Shown here: positions 32,971 to 45,690 of the stretch, piece by piece
Layout: the number at the start of each line of letters is the position of its first letter
How positions within the stretch are numbered: the stretch's first letter is position 1
Assembly (NCBI GenBank): GCA_029721515.1
Contig: CM056559.1
Location: 11,956,001 to 12,020,000, forward strand
DNA: 64,000 nucleotides
Direction: 5' to 3'
From: Synanceia verrucosa
Taxonomy: Eukaryota; Chordata; Actinopteri; Perciformes; Synanceiidae
Program-made: the position numbers and the translations under genes
Notes under the pieces: generated by a model
What the model was told of the DNA's origin: nothing
Databases searched by the model: none
The model's input: the letters and a program-made list of their open reading frames with translations, nothing else

Positions 32971-35704
32971 GGTTGCTTAGAGATGGCACGGGAATCATCT
33001 CTGCTATCAGCCATCCCAGACCAGATTAAAAATACTGTTATAGCCACTGAAATGTGCTAAGAAATGGACACATTTAACATTAACTTCAAGCAGTGGACTG
33101 AACCATGTTCATCTCCAGAAAGTATAATCCACCTGCTAATCAACCTTGGGCAAACCAATCTTATGTAAAGAGGAAGTTCTACAATGTTGCCCATGATATG
33201 CAAGACCATAGGAACGCAGCAGAAATTCACTAACCACTGTGTGAAACCTCGCATGACCTGATATCACCAAATAATTAACAGTCCTGATCAACTACCACAA
33301 TAGTCCTGGACCACTAACCCTAATCCTTACCCTAACTCTAAAAACCTTGACATTTGTCCAGGAGTGTTAAGTACTTGGTGATATCAGATCATCCGTTCAC
33401 TGCGACTGGGTGCAGACAGCCAGCACGGGATGGCCCTCTTTATTATGAATGTAAATATTTATTTATAAAATAAAATATTTAACGTTCATATAACTTAATA
33501 GTAATTGTAAAAGCAATGCATGCATGCTTATTCAACTAAAAGGACCAAACATATGCCAATATTTCATGCAAGCATCACACTGATTTTAACATCCACCTTG
33601 AAATCTTTAGATAAATCAGTATCTATTAATGGGGCTGTTGTTATTTGACAATAATCCCTGCTCTGACGAAAGACAAATTTATTAAGAAACAATGCAAGTC
33701 CTCGACTCAAGACAAAAACAAATCATATAAATCTTGAAATATTTTCAGACAACACAGCAGTCTCAGCAAGACTCAACATCGTTCCCATGAGCCTGGTTTA
33801 TCTGTCATCATGACGATAATCTCTCCATCCGTACCAACAAACAATATGCTGCTCAGATATAACACATGCCTACAGAGGAAATGAATAAAACATTCACAAG
33901 GAAACAAGTAAAAACCAATTATTAAAAATGTACTTTGAATTAGCATTTATCTCAGGCTTGAGCAGACTAATGGAGGCTACAAAGAAAGTTTCCTTTGTGT
34001 GTCAAAATCAGTCTGACTGTGAAACACAGAAAGGATGGTGTGTCTGGTTATGTGATATGTGTTTGTGCTTTTAGGCTACAGCGCTGCACACTGGAATAAA
34101 CAGTTGAGTGTGAGTGTATTTGTATGTTTGTGTGAAAAAACAGTGGCACCAATTCCGTTCTGGTTTGCATGTGTGTGTGTGTATGTGTGTGTGCAGGAGC
34201 TGCTTGATGCAGGCTTATGGCAGCTGCACTATTAGCGGGTTTTCAGAAAGAAAACAGCACCATGTATAAGGGGCGGCGTTGCTTCAGGTACCACTGAGAT
34301 GATGAAATATGATGCAGGAGGGCCAGTTTGAGGAATGGATCCATGAGTTCAAAGGCCTATCAGAAGCCAAACCATTGTGCAGTAGTTTATAACGGTAAGG
34401 GGACAGATTTTACAGCTTAAGGAAAGTAATTATAGTAATTAATTTTGAAATTGAATCAGAATTAGGATTATTGTCACATTAGTTATTTACTTATAATTTG
34501 CCTTGTTATTTGGCACATATAATTAACATATTAACTGGTAAAGTACAGCAAAAGTCATCAGAGAAAATACAATATAAATACAAATCTATAAAAATACTAC
34601 ATATGCACAATATAGCTCTTTTAGAATGAGAGCGTGTCATCTTCCATCTTGATAAGTACAAGACTAACTGTAATATACTTGGAAATATAATTACCCTACC
34701 ACACAAAACAATAACCTAAACATTTATAAAGATTATGTATTATGTTCAATGAAATGTTACAGTTATATGTTTAGCTATTGAGCTTTTAAATAGCCTGTAA
34801 TATGTCCTAGCTGTAGTGCTGTACTGCTGCTGTAGCTGTAAAGCTCTTCTCTACTCTTGCATTTGCAATGAATGTTGGCACTGGATGTAAATCGTAAAGT
34901 GCGGATTCATCCAACATGGCTGTAAATCCCAGGGATATTCGACTGAAATACACTTTGTGGTGCTGGCAGCCACAATGTGTCAAATATCAAGCCTTTCTTA
35001 AGCATACAGACACTGGTAGCAAGAATATGTAGATAAAGGAAGCATGAGTAATAAACAAAGGGAGAAAGTACATGGGAGAAATATGAATATAGAGTCAGAG
35101 TAAATTAATAATGAGAATTAAGATTGACACATACCAAGGACAACAATATTGAAGCGCAGAACCGCTGCAAGGCAACAGTGCACTTAAAGGCTACTGGCTT
35201 GTCGTCCCCCCTGCTCACACATTCTCTGCCGAAGGTGACAGTTTAAATGTCAGGACTAAGTAGTCTTACCTCACTTTGAAGCGTATCAGTAGCAATATGC
35301 TTAAGTCACTGCAACCACTATTTTCTATCATTTTTGTATTTAAATGTAATCTGTCAGTGTGGTGTTGGCTCAAAGCTATTATTTTTTTCTAACTTTATTT
35401 ATAGAACATTTCAAACATTATAGACAGACAATGATATACAATGATATACAACAGAAGGTGTAAAACATATTGAACTGACGTCAATGAGCAGCTCATTTGA
35501 CCAGAAATTAGCAAGAGGTGGCTTACTGGACCACAGTGCGGCAGTCGACCACGTCTGCTGATGGGGAATCGTGTGGTGTGAACATTCCCGTCACCAACCA
35601 GTCCTGTAGTGTGAACACCTCAAGACTCTGACCAGGGAGGAGAGTTGAGTAGTGTGAACAGCATGGAGAGTCGACAACTCTGACAGTTTAGTTTAGTGTG
35701 ACCA
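32971..35704. other. Long non-coding stretch
   Basis: No gene recognised. CTAACCCTAATCCTTACCCTAA at about 33,316-33,337 is a degenerate telomere-like motif, a GT-rich patch lies at 34,170-34,195, and a section near 35,540-35,700 repeats GTGTGAAC several times, suggesting an unidentified small DNA element. Confidence 0.5.
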
Positions 35705-36610
35705 AGGCTTAAAGGAAGAGAAGGTATTGTTAAAGTACAAATCATCGACCCACCTAATACCATTGTTATGCCAGACCCGAAATGCTGAATCGTTCTTAGA
35801 TGGATCGAAGGTATAATTTCTATGTATCTAGGTCAGAGTCGATGGACCCGGTAGGCCAAAAACCTTTCTAAACTGAGACCAGATCTTAAAGGAGATACCC
35901 ACAACAGGGCAGCTGGCCACACCCAGTACAGGCAGAGGAAGCTGAGCACATAAGACTAAGTGTAACAAAAATGGAAAGGCTTTGCTCCCACACGGGCAAG
36001 GATTCTTGATCGTCACAGAAACTTGGCTGCCCAATGTGGTCGGGCAAAACCACCCCTATCCGTTGAGGACTGCAGGACTGATCTGTGAATTCATGCTGGT
36101 CTGCCATTCCATAGGAATGTTGAGATTTTCTTGTCCAAATTGTCGAAGAAAGATTTAGTCAGAAAAACAAGGAGGTGCTGAAAAGAATATAAAAACTTAG
36201 GGAGAACAAACAGGGGTAAAGTTGACCAGCAGCCAAAATCCTCTACATTCTTTTCAACCAGGGGAGCAAGATTATTACGATAAAGATCAGAGAGAGAGGT
36301 GGAGAAACAAATACCTAAATATCGAAGATCACTACTACTGGAACGGGGAAGCCGCTTGGCCAAATCATTAATCGATCATATCTCACTTTTTTGCTAATTA
36401 CGTTTATATCCCAAAACACTACTATATTCATCAAGAATGCTAAAAACTGTAGGGAATAAAGTGACTAGATCTGAGACACAGAGAAGAAGATAATCCACAA
36501 AAAAAGGTGAAAGTGAAATCCTCTGAGCGTGACCAAAGAGCTAGTGGTTCTATAACTACAATAAACAAGTGTGGGGAAAGCTCAAAGCTATTGTTAATCA
36601 CTGCTCCTGC
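35705..36610 (-). pseudogene. L1-like LINE reverse transcriptase remnant
   Basis: Read on the reverse strand from about 36,610: SPHLFIVVIEPLALWSRS, then FFVDYLLLCVSDLVTLFP (the YADDLLL region, altered), SILDEYSSVLGYK, INDLAKRLP, SDLRYLGICFS, LYRNNLAPLVEK, LPKFLYSFQHL, LDKKISTFLWNGRP, SPQRIGVVLPD, SFKIWSQFRKVFGL and finally FDPSKNDSAFRVWHNNGI. This is the collinear order of fish L1/Tx1-type ORF2 from the YADD block to the C-terminal region. Frames change several times and stops occur. The two catalytic aspartates are not intact (FVDY). The endonuclease and 5' half of the RT are missing. Clearly dead. Confidence 0.85.
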
Positions 36611-38115
36611 CCCCACTGGAGTTGAAGATAAAATAGAGAACTCCACAGATAAACTAGAATTACTGCGTCATGGTTGTAAGCCACTGCCAGCGAGTCAAGT
36701 TACAGTAAATCCAGGTCATCATGTTTCTGTGAAATTGGCAAATTAATTCTTGAGGTTATGTGATTAAAGCATATTTCGTGAGGTCACAGTGACACTGACC
36801 TTTGACCTCAAAGTTCTAATTTGGTCATCCTCAAAACCACGTGGATGTGTGCAAAATTTGAGGAAATTCCCTTCAGGCAATAATGTGACATCACGTTCAT
36901 CAGGAATCATCATCATCATCATCAGGAATGGTGCGAATATACAGTATGTTGCATGTATGTTTCTTTTTTGGTCATCACAAACAGAATCAATAATGTTCCA
37001 GGTGGCCACTGGCTTTCTCAAATAATCCGAGATGGACACGCAAATACAAAAAAAGACTAAATTAAAATGGATCTCTGCTAATAATTAATATTTAGAACAC
37101 GTATAGCCGTGGGTGACATTTTTGCATAATTTGTTTTTTCAAACATATTTGTCGGGAGAGCAGATGGCCGTGACATGTATTCTTGTCTCCTTTTCATGCA
37201 AAAACTTCAGCCTGAGGAATAAGATGAGGAAAGGACCAGAAAGATGGAGACATGCCACACAAGTTCAGCTTCTTTTTTTTAATCTTTTCTTGTGCTGCTG
37301 TCATGGTTTTAATTTGACTTTAAAGGCAAAAAGACCTATAATCAAAAGCAATTAATAAGTGAGTTGATGTCTTCATCTTTGCCCCCACTGACAGGAAACT
37401 GTCACAATCTCCTAAATGATTTCTGCTTGTCAAATAAGGCATATGTATTCACAAATGCCTGAGGTTGATGGTTCAAAAATATGTTGTGCTCATTCATGCT
37501 TGAATGCATTCCCACTACATATTTTATTAACATCAGTTTCTGTCATAAGTGTCACGTGTTTCTGTGTACACATATTTGGCTCAAAATGTATCCTGCCATG
37601 TATTGTACTTGCTTGAGCTTCAAAGAGATTATCATAGCAAATGGTAATGGGCACCCTGAGTGCCAAAGATGCAAATGTGCTCACTTTCTCGCTGTGTCCC
37701 TATTATTTTGACATGGATAGGGTCGCAATCACTGGGCTCACTCCCAAAGCTGGTTTGCAGAACTGACCAATCTGTCCAATGTTACTCCAGGTGACATTCA
37801 CGCTTTACTTCGTGGTCACAGGTGCTGGATCAGCTGGTGTGATAGAGAGTTCTCTGCTCTTGCTTTTTTCGCTGCCAGGCATAGTTTGCAAACGCAATGA
37901 GCTGACACACCAAATAAGGTGTCAGTCTGACATGATGCATTATCAAGGAGAGATGACGGAGTGTCGAGATAGAAATTACTTTGGCTCCACAAAAGTGTCA
38001 ATAAAGCTGCAGTGACAGCGCACGAAATTTGAGAAGAGGAGAAGAAGAACTGGCATTCAATTAATATGTGAAGTTCAGTTTTGGAAAATATCACAGCTTG
38101 AGTTAAAATATATAT
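36611..38115. other. Non-coding stretch
   Basis: An ATC trinucleotide run at 36,906-36,924 is the only simple repeat. No gene or transposon end recognised. Confidence 0.5.
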
Positions 38116-38833
38116 ACTCAACAACAAAAGAAATGCAAGTTTTTTTAAGCGGCCCCAAAATACATATAAAAGGAACAGAAATGTGACTCATCTGAAAACA
38201 GGACATTTGACCATTGGTGATATGTCAAGTAACGATGGACGCCCATTCGCGGCGGCGACGTATTGGGTTAGGGTTAGAGCACTGATATGGGGTTGGTGAC
38301 GACCAGGTGTCTCAGCAGCAGTAATGATGGTGGAGAGTGTCCAGTCTCTGAGAATAACGACGACGTATATGGTGATCCTGAATGTTGGTCGTCACACGTG
38401 GTCTGCCGCTGCGTGGATGATCTGAAGTACTGTTTGTGACATGGAATCTGGTTCTGAGATGACAAACTGTTGGTTCATGAACGTTCATTGCCCTTGCAAC
38501 ATGTCGCGCGCTCATGCCGGCACTCAGATTTGCGTCAGTCGCAGCATCATTACAAAAGCACTTAGAGAAAAGATTTTTTTCCCATTTTTTTTATGCAGGT
38601 TGGGTAGACAAACAAAAGTGCCGATCCCATTTTCTTACGCCAGTGCTCTAGTTGTCTATGTCGACCACACCTCTGTTTATCTGGCCATCAGAATATGGCG
38701 TCACATCACGAACTTCTTGCATTTTTGGCATGTTACCGTTCATGTGCAACCTTTTGTCCAAATTTTCACATTGCTCCTGAGACAAATGGCAACAACTAGA
38801 ATTCACTTTATAAAACTTTTGTTTTGTTGAGTT
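38116..38833 (-). mobile_element. Internally deleted Tc1-like element
   Basis: Left end ACTCAACAACAAAAG (38,117) and right end CTTTTGTTTTGTTGAGT (38,819-38,833) are inverted copies flanked by TA-rich sequence. A full Tc1-like element is normally 1.3-1.6 kb; this one is about 0.7 kb. The interior holds the first half of a transposase on the reverse strand (separate entry). It is non-functional. Confidence 0.8.
38150..38515 (-). pseudogene. Tc1-like transposase, N-terminal half with SDES motif
   Basis: From 38,515 down: MSARHVARAMNVHEPTVCHL, RTRFHVTNSTSDHPRSGRPR, VTTNIQDHHIRRRY, i.e. the paired helix-turn-helix DNA-binding region with the GRPR hinge. After a stop near 38,312 and a gap, another frame gives HQWSNVLFSDESHF, the block holding the second catalytic aspartate in DDE transposases of this type. 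The remainder, including the DNARPH and PIE blocks, is deleted. A GGGTTAGGGTTAG stretch (38,266-38,278) lies at the junction of the two parts. Confidence 0.82.
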
Positions 38834-39139
38834 TAAGTTTTGTTACATTTGCTACACATTACATTATGTGGCATAAGTATGCTACATAGGTGACGTCAGT
38901 TTAGTCGGCCATGTTATGTCAGTTAGTTTACATACACAACAATGCTGACTTTTCATATCACGTGGGACTCTGAGGTGAAAGTCATGTATTAGTTTGACCC
39001 ATTCATCCACCCGAAACCTCCTCACTATGCAGACTTTGTTGCTCTTTATACTACGTCACCTGACTTCCTTCCATCATAATTCCAACATCCACTAGAGTCA
39101 AATTACTAATCAAATATCATGCTGTTATTTGCGGTATTT

Positions 39140-39222
39140 GCGGTGCAGTGTACCTGATTACTTTCAGCAGTGAGTAGTAAAGTCAGGGATTACTTTTTAA
39201 AAAAGCAACTACCCCAACACTG
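39140..39222. repeat. Fragment of the CCCAACACTG-ended family
   Basis: GATTACTTTCAGCAGTGAGT, GGGATTACTTTTTAAAAAAG and ACCCCAACACTG match the reverse complement of the left side of the copy at 11,505. Confidence 0.6.
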
Positions 39223-40364
39223 GTCGGAAAAAGCTGCTTAATTACGTAATGTATATGGCTATATTTTGTCATGCAGGACAGTCTGTTTGCCATGCTAGAC
39301 AGAGACACTGGAGACAGAGCTTTGCATAAAAGCTTTGGATAAAAGCTTGATATACCATAAATGCAGTCATTTACCATTTATAAGGCAATGATGTGGTTTG
39401 TCAGTTTGTTTATGAGTTCTTCTACTCCCAAGTGTCCAAAACTCAATGCATGGAGCTTTAAACAACAATAATACTGGGGATGACTCTAAAAGAAAGGGAT
39501 GCTCTCAATCATCGCTATCACAGGACACAGACATATAAACTATATTATTCTCAGACAAAAATATATAAGTGTGATTTACCCTCTACGTGTGTGATTTAAA
39601 AAAAAAGTAAAAGTAAAAAAAAGTTGTCCATTAACAATATATGATAATAATGATAATGAATAATGAATAATGAGAATATCCTGCCTGGACTACTTTCATA
39701 GTTAATTACACTTATGGTATCCTGCTTGTCAATCTGCTTATTTCACACAACATACTGCATTACAGCACAATGTCATTCAGTTAAATCTTTTGCTCTGTGC
39801 AGGTGTGATGAAGGTATTACAAATTAATTAACTGGATTAAGCTTTAACAGAATGGAATGTGACGGTGACAAGGGAGCTAGATCATTTCTGATGTGACGTA
39901 TCAGTTTTTGTTGCCTCATAGGAGCAGTAGTGTGATGTATGGTGAAGAGGGCAGGGGGGGAAGTTTAGTCTTAGTCCTGTGTCAAATACCATTGCTAATT
40001 TTTTATCATATTTATTTATCTTCATCTTGTTTTTCTGACATCTGAATATCTAAATGTCTGGGTTTTGTCTTGTCAAAAACCATATAGAGTATGTTTATTT
40101 AAAGCTCATATTTATTGTTAATGTTGATTAGGGGTCAGCATTAGCTTGAAGTTTTTGCACTTTGTGTGCTATTTCTGTACATTTAGGTCACCATAGATTT
40201 GTGGATGAAAGTTAACTACAGTGCTTTCCAAATGGGTGGCAGCTAAGAGAAGTATTCTGGTTGGCTTGTTGTGAATTACAATCATTACACACGCAATCAT
40301 TGTTAATATGATCTTAAAAACTGCTGTGTAATTCAAAAGAATTTTGAACAATAACAAAAAATAC

Positions 40365-40432
40365 TTGTGATTAATTGTGGAAATTGTGCAATCAATCACA
40401 ATGGCAATAACTGTTTGACAGCCCTATTGTTG
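40365..40432. repeat. Fragment of a GATTAAT-rich teleost MITE
   Basis: TTGTGATTAATTGTGGAAAT, CAATCAATCACAATGG and the end TTTGACAGCCCTA resemble a dispersed teleost element with repeated GATTAATCG motifs and a GACAGCCCT end. Confidence 0.45.
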
Positions 40433-40978
40433 TCACACTATATAATGATATCGGTGCCATCTTGTCATCATCTTATCTTAGTGATGTGAAAAAAAAGTTG
40501 TTAACAAACATATTTAGCCTGGCAACCACATGCATGTACAGAGCAAGCTAAATGAGAGGTGACAGCAGGCTGAGAAGTGAAAGTGAGAGTATAAGAAACA
40601 GTGACAGAGAAAAAAGTAACAGTTGAAAAAGGACACCAGATGTCTGTAGCTCCCACTCCATTCACTTAAACTCTCGCTTGCTGCTGCTCTCATCTTTACC
40701 CTCCCCTCAGTTCAACCTCAATGGACTCCCCGATGTTCTCACCATCTCTCTATCCAATGCCCCCCCACCACTCTTGTCTCTTTCTCCCTCATCTCTGCTT
40801 TACTCGTTCTATCCGAGTTTGTTTGTTTGATAGACGAGGTAATTACCAGGAAGTGTAAGAGGATCCCACCTGTGAGGCTCAGCGCATGTGTGTATGAGTG
40901 TGTGATCCAACGTAATTATAAGGGATTAAGATGTTTATCGCACTGCTGTTGTAAATCTTGAGCACACAGACTCACAAT

Positions 40979-41002
40979 TACACACACACACACACACACA
41001 CA
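40979..41002. repeat. (CA)n microsatellite
   Basis: Pure CA run of about 22 bases. Confidence 0.95.
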
Positions 41003-41671
41003 TAGAGCCATTCCAATAGTGAAACACAAGTACTCAGACATGCTTGAATGTGGGAGTGAAGATGTCTCTACTTTGCTTTAATTTGGTTTGATGCAACAAA
41101 CTAAGCAGCATTCTGCAAACAGCTGAAATCAGGGCATCCCTAGTTTTGGAAGAGCTTCATCAAGTCAGAGAAAATAACCAAGACTATGTGTTTGGATTTA
41201 TCTCTGCTTGGTGCAAATTAGAGAAGAAACCTGTGTTAGCCACATTATGCATGAAGATGTAGATGTTTTCTAGGCAAAGAGGGTGTAACTCTAGTTGCAT
41301 TATGGGATATTTAGGATTTGACCAACACTGGAGCCTCAACATCGTAATAAAGCCACCTCAAGGTGGCCTGCAGGCCAAAACTGCCCCCCCCCCCAAAAAA
41401 AAATATTTTTATCTATTTTGTTTGTTTTTTCTACAATATTGGACTGACAGCCCAAGAGCCTCATATGAAGAGCATTTTATACACCCATGCAACAGTTACC
41501 CAACAAAATAAAAGCACAAGAAGGTTGCTTTTTGTAGCAATGCTTCATTTTGAGCAACTCAGTGCTTTTCAATCAAAATCAAAGGATTAGGTCCCCCCCA
41601 AACTTTGATTTCAACCTAACAATTGGGGACATGGACTTTGTGTGTGACCCCAATGTGGCCATAAGGCAGAC

Positions 41672-41702
<31 letters not shown>

Positions 41703-44000
41703 GTTGTACAGAGAGTCTGAGAAGATAGACAAGAAAGAGGGAGAGGAGGAAGGTTTTACTTCAACACACAAACATTATACTGTACCTTCCTCAACAGTCA
41801 AACTGTTGGCAGTACTTTTTTTTTCTCATTCTGTTGACACATCTGTCATATTGATCATGGTCACTGCAGTGTTAAATGCTGTGGGTGCACCTCATAAAGT
41901 GAATAGGGAGGAACACAGACACTCAACAGAGCATAAAAAACGGTAACTGCATAAGAGTGACAGAGTGAGAGAAAGGACCATGACAAGAGAGAAAGAGTAA
42001 AAGCAAAAAATCCTTGATGTTGTAAACAGGGATCGTTAATATAAATGTGTTGATTGAGCAGAAGTGAAAATGAAAAGGAGACATGCTTCACTCTGAACTG
42101 ATGTTTTTAATGGAAAAAAAGGTGATGAAAAGCCTCAATGTCATCTGTCATTGTTGTGTGAAAAGTTGAGCAGTTTTTTTTCACATAACTTACAAATAGA
42201 CATAAAACAAGAGAATATCAAAAGAATCCAGTCAGACAAACAGATGCATATGAGTTTGAAAAAGGATTAATAGAATACACACTAATGTTGGTTAAAAAAG
42301 TGCAAAAGGTTTTGGCAGGAAACTAGATGTACATGTATGTACATGTATAACTAATTTAAAAAAGTCTAAAATCTAACAATGAGATTCACAAAACTGGCAC
42401 ATGTAGGTGGTATTTTACTGTCCCTAGCTACAGTGATGTTAAATGTTGTACTGTGATGGATGACCCCCTGTCCTCGCCTAATGAAAACACAAACACACTG
42501 CTGTAATCACATCTATGAATGCAAGTGAAAATCCATAACATTTTGCTCTCACCGCCAGAACGATCAATGTCTAGCTCACACCTTTGGTCCCCGTAATATA
42601 AAAACAGGTCTGTTGCTGTAGGTAACAGGACAATAGACCCGGGCCAATAAAATGAGAGACAATATTCGGGCCATGGTGTAGGTTAAAATTGGACAGAAGA
42701 TAAACTGGGAAAATAACAGGAGAGGACGGAGATAATAGAGGGAATAAAGCTGAGAGAGAGAGAGCACTGAGGAGGTGATAACACTGCGAATTGTAGCGAA
42801 CCATCAACATAAAATCATAAAAGAGAAAGTCAGGGGGGAGAGTTAGTCGGAAAGTCAAGTGGATGATAGAGCAATAGACTCACAAAGACAACAAGGAGAG
42901 AGGTATTACACAATAAAGATCACACAACGGAAAGGAAGAGAAAGGATGTCACAATGAAAAGAACAGAGCATTGTAGAAAACTACAAGGGCAGGTTCTTTT
43001 TGTTTGTTTAGTTCTGACAGTGTTCTGCACAGCGACAGAAACAGTAGGAATTCATTGTATGAGCCTTGGAATATGCACAAAGAGTCTCCAAACAACACGC
43101 TGAGTCGCAAAAAGTGATAAAATCCTCTCAAGAGAAACTACACTTGCTAAAGGAATGGAATATTCCAACACAAAGTGGGCCACTGGGATCTGAAAATTCA
43201 CCAGCGGATCACATTACCATCTGACAAGCTGTAAATGATGACATCAAATGATGTCAGGCTGTCATGGGCATGATATTGTTGGGATGATGATAAGGGAACG
43301 AGTGCAACAAAACTACACACGTGTAGGTTGGGCTAATTCAACAACGAGACACAGAAGAGGATGTGAATCACCTCTCGGCTGCGACTGTGTCCTCGCCACA
43401 AGCCGCAGGCGAAAAGAACAACAACTCCATATGCAGCTTACGCAAAACTCTGAAGTCACGTCTGCACATTGTGTTTGTATTTGTGTGGGTGCCTTTGTGT
43501 GTCTGTCTGTGTGTGAATGTGCATCTGTGTGTTAAGCACGATTTCATAGATCCTCGGGCTGTTGTGCTACCTTCAAAGAAACACTATTCAGGAGATTATA
43601 CAATGTCCACCATCTCAACAAAAAGTGAACACAAATAGGCTCCCAGACAGTGACAAAGAGATACCGGTAGTTACACAGATAAGCGCACACACATTCCCAA
43701 AATAAAAAATGCTCTGCTATTGGAAGTTAATACAGCATGGCTTATTGTGCTGCTGGATGACTGGACTGCTGCCAGAGACACTTTGTCACTCATTTTTGTT
43801 TGCACACTCATGAAATCTTGTATCACCAGTGTTGCTCTTTTTATTATATGAAGAGTTGCATTTTCTCTGACTGGTATATCCCATATTTGAGGGGGAAAAA
43901 CTTGAATGTCACAGGAAGTAGGCCTACTTTTGACTTTTTGACTTAGCAGGAAAAGCACAGGTGGAACCAATAACATGAATGATGTGAGGAAACATGCATA
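41003..44000. other. Long non-coding stretch
   Basis: Holds a C-run followed by an A-run (41,384-41,403), a CA microsatellite (41,671-41,699) and an imperfect GT-rich tract (43,470-43,535). Open frames here show no domain. Nothing else recognised. Confidence 0.5.
41671..41699. repeat. (CA)n microsatellite
   Basis: Pure AC run of about 28 bases. Confidence 0.95.
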
Positions 44001-44084
44001 ATAGATAGAGAGAAAGATAGATAGATAGATAGATAGATGGATAGATAGATAGATACTTTATTCATCTCACAGAGAAATTTACAG
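44001..44084. repeat. GATA repeat plus CTTTATTCATC repeat motif
   Basis: (GATA)n with a few interruptions (44,001-44,055) is followed by CTTTATTCATCTCACAGAGA and AATTTACAG, the recurrent teleost signature also seen at 25,333 and 57,704. Confidence 0.8.
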
Positions 44085-45411
44085 TATATTCAGTAATACT
44101 GAATGTAGCCAGCATTTTCCTGCTAAAATTGATCTGAAAACCCGTAGTATGCTACCTGATTAGCACCAAACAGCTGACACACGGTTAAACACCAGCAGGT
44201 GAACATAGCAGCTCATCTTCCAGCTAAAGAGACAGATATTTCCATTAGGAGCCAGTGGATACAGGTGGACTCAGACAAAGAATGATAATTTTGCTCCATA
44301 GCAATGCAAAACTATAAGAAATATGCCCACTGCACTGTAAAAGCAGGGATATACTGTATAATAATGAGTACTAATTGCTAACCTTTAGGCCTTTGTCACG
44401 AAAGCCATCTCAGGGTGCCACTGGAAGAAAAGCACAGGTGTAAATAATAAAATTAACAATGGATGAATGTCACGTAGCTGCTTCAGTCTCAGGGTCTTGG
44501 TGTTGTGCATGCTGGCTCGATGTCACTGCATTGTTGATGTTTATTAGTAACACCTGAGCTTTTCCTACCATGACAAATCACAATGTCTGCTGGGAAAAAA
44601 AGCAGATTCAGGATGGAATCAGAAAAAAAATTGTCTAAAGGTGAATATTTTTCTTGTAGCTTGAGTGAGAAATTACATTGTTACGAACATTTAAATCATG
44701 ATGTTGTTACCCGCCCAATCCTGCATGTGTCTGTGTGCGTGTGTGTGTGTGTGTGTTTGGTTGGTTTCAGTGGCTATGTCAGTGTGACTTCCTTTCATAT
44801 TTTCTTTTTTTTCATCACAGGGATTGCCTATCAGCATCCACAGAGGGACCTTGGTGTTCTGTAAATGGAACCTGGCCCAGTGCAGACCTGGCATTGGCGG
44901 CAAAGAAATGGAAAGGGAGAGATAAATAGAGAGAGGGGGCTGGTGCAAGGACAAAAACAAAGAAAAAATGTACCTGGCATTAAGGAGTAGACAGGAAGTG
45001 ATAGCTCTGTTGGGTCTTGATTTGAGTCAAGTAGTTTAACATGCTACTTCTCAGGCCTTGGCATGCTTGCATGGGGGAGAAAGACAGAGAACAGATGGAG
45101 AAGGAAATGGGGCAGAGGGAGTGAAGTGAAGAACAATGATAATGAAAGGGAAATAGAGAGAGAATTGTTGGCATGGCGAATTGGCGTGCTATCAGTGGAG
45201 GTGCAGGGTGCAGTTTGTCCGACAGCTTTGCCTGTCCGTTCTGAACAAACAAGCCCATTAAGGACCATTAGTAACCACAGCCTTTAAGTCGGCTGCAATT
45301 CAGTGATGTGTTTTTGCCTCTCATACAGTGAACTCACTTAAGGGCACAAAGGCTGTTTCAAGTGTTTGACACAAAGGCCAATCCTTTTTTTCTGGTGAGG
45401 AACAAGAATGA
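44085..45411. other. Non-coding stretch
   Basis: Contains a GT microsatellite at 44,726-44,757. No gene recognised on either strand. Confidence 0.5.
44726..44757. repeat. (GT)n microsatellite
   Basis: GT run with two interruptions over about 32 bases. Confidence 0.93.
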
Positions 45412-45690
45412 AGGGTGGTGTAGTGGTTAGCACTGTCGCCTCACAGCAAGAAGGTACCGGGTTCGATTCCCGGCCCGGGGCCTTTCTGTGTGGAGTTTGC
45501 ATGTTCTCCCCGTGTCTGCATGGGTTCTCTCCGGGTACTCCGGCTTCCTCCCACCATCCAAAAACATGCATGGGGATTAGGTTAATGGGCTAATTATGTG
45601 TGAATGTGAGTGTGAGTGGTTGTCTGTCTCTATGTGCCCTGCAATGAACTGGAGACTTGTCCAGGGTGTACCCTGCCATTCACCCTAAGA
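45412..45690 (+). repeat. tRNA-headed SINE-like teleost repeat, copy 1
   Basis: The head contains TGGTGTAGTGGTTAG (45,416-45,430), similar to a pol III A box, and GGTTCGATTCC (about 45,460-45,470), a good B box. The body follows: TTTCTGTGTGGAGTTTGCAT, GTTCTCCCCGTGTCTGC, CTCCGGCTTCCTCCCACC and TGGAGACTTGTCCAGGGTGT. This order is that of a very abundant teleost repeat. The cloverleaf is not complete, so it is not a working tRNA gene. Reverse-oriented partial copies are at 49,612 and 55,370. Confidence 0.75.

Larger units (their letters stand above)
38834..40977. other. Non-coding stretch with repeat fragments
   Basis: Contains a fragment of the CCCAACACTG family (39,140-39,222), a short shared repeat (40,303-40,338) and a fragment ending TTGACAGCCCT (40,365-40,432). 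No gene recognised. Confidence 0.5.

Noticed and set aside
45416..45480. Possible tRNA gene
   Set aside because: There are A- and B-box-like motifs, but no complete cloverleaf or acceptor stem is visible, and the sequence continues into the body of a dispersed repeat. Annotated as a SINE-like head instead.
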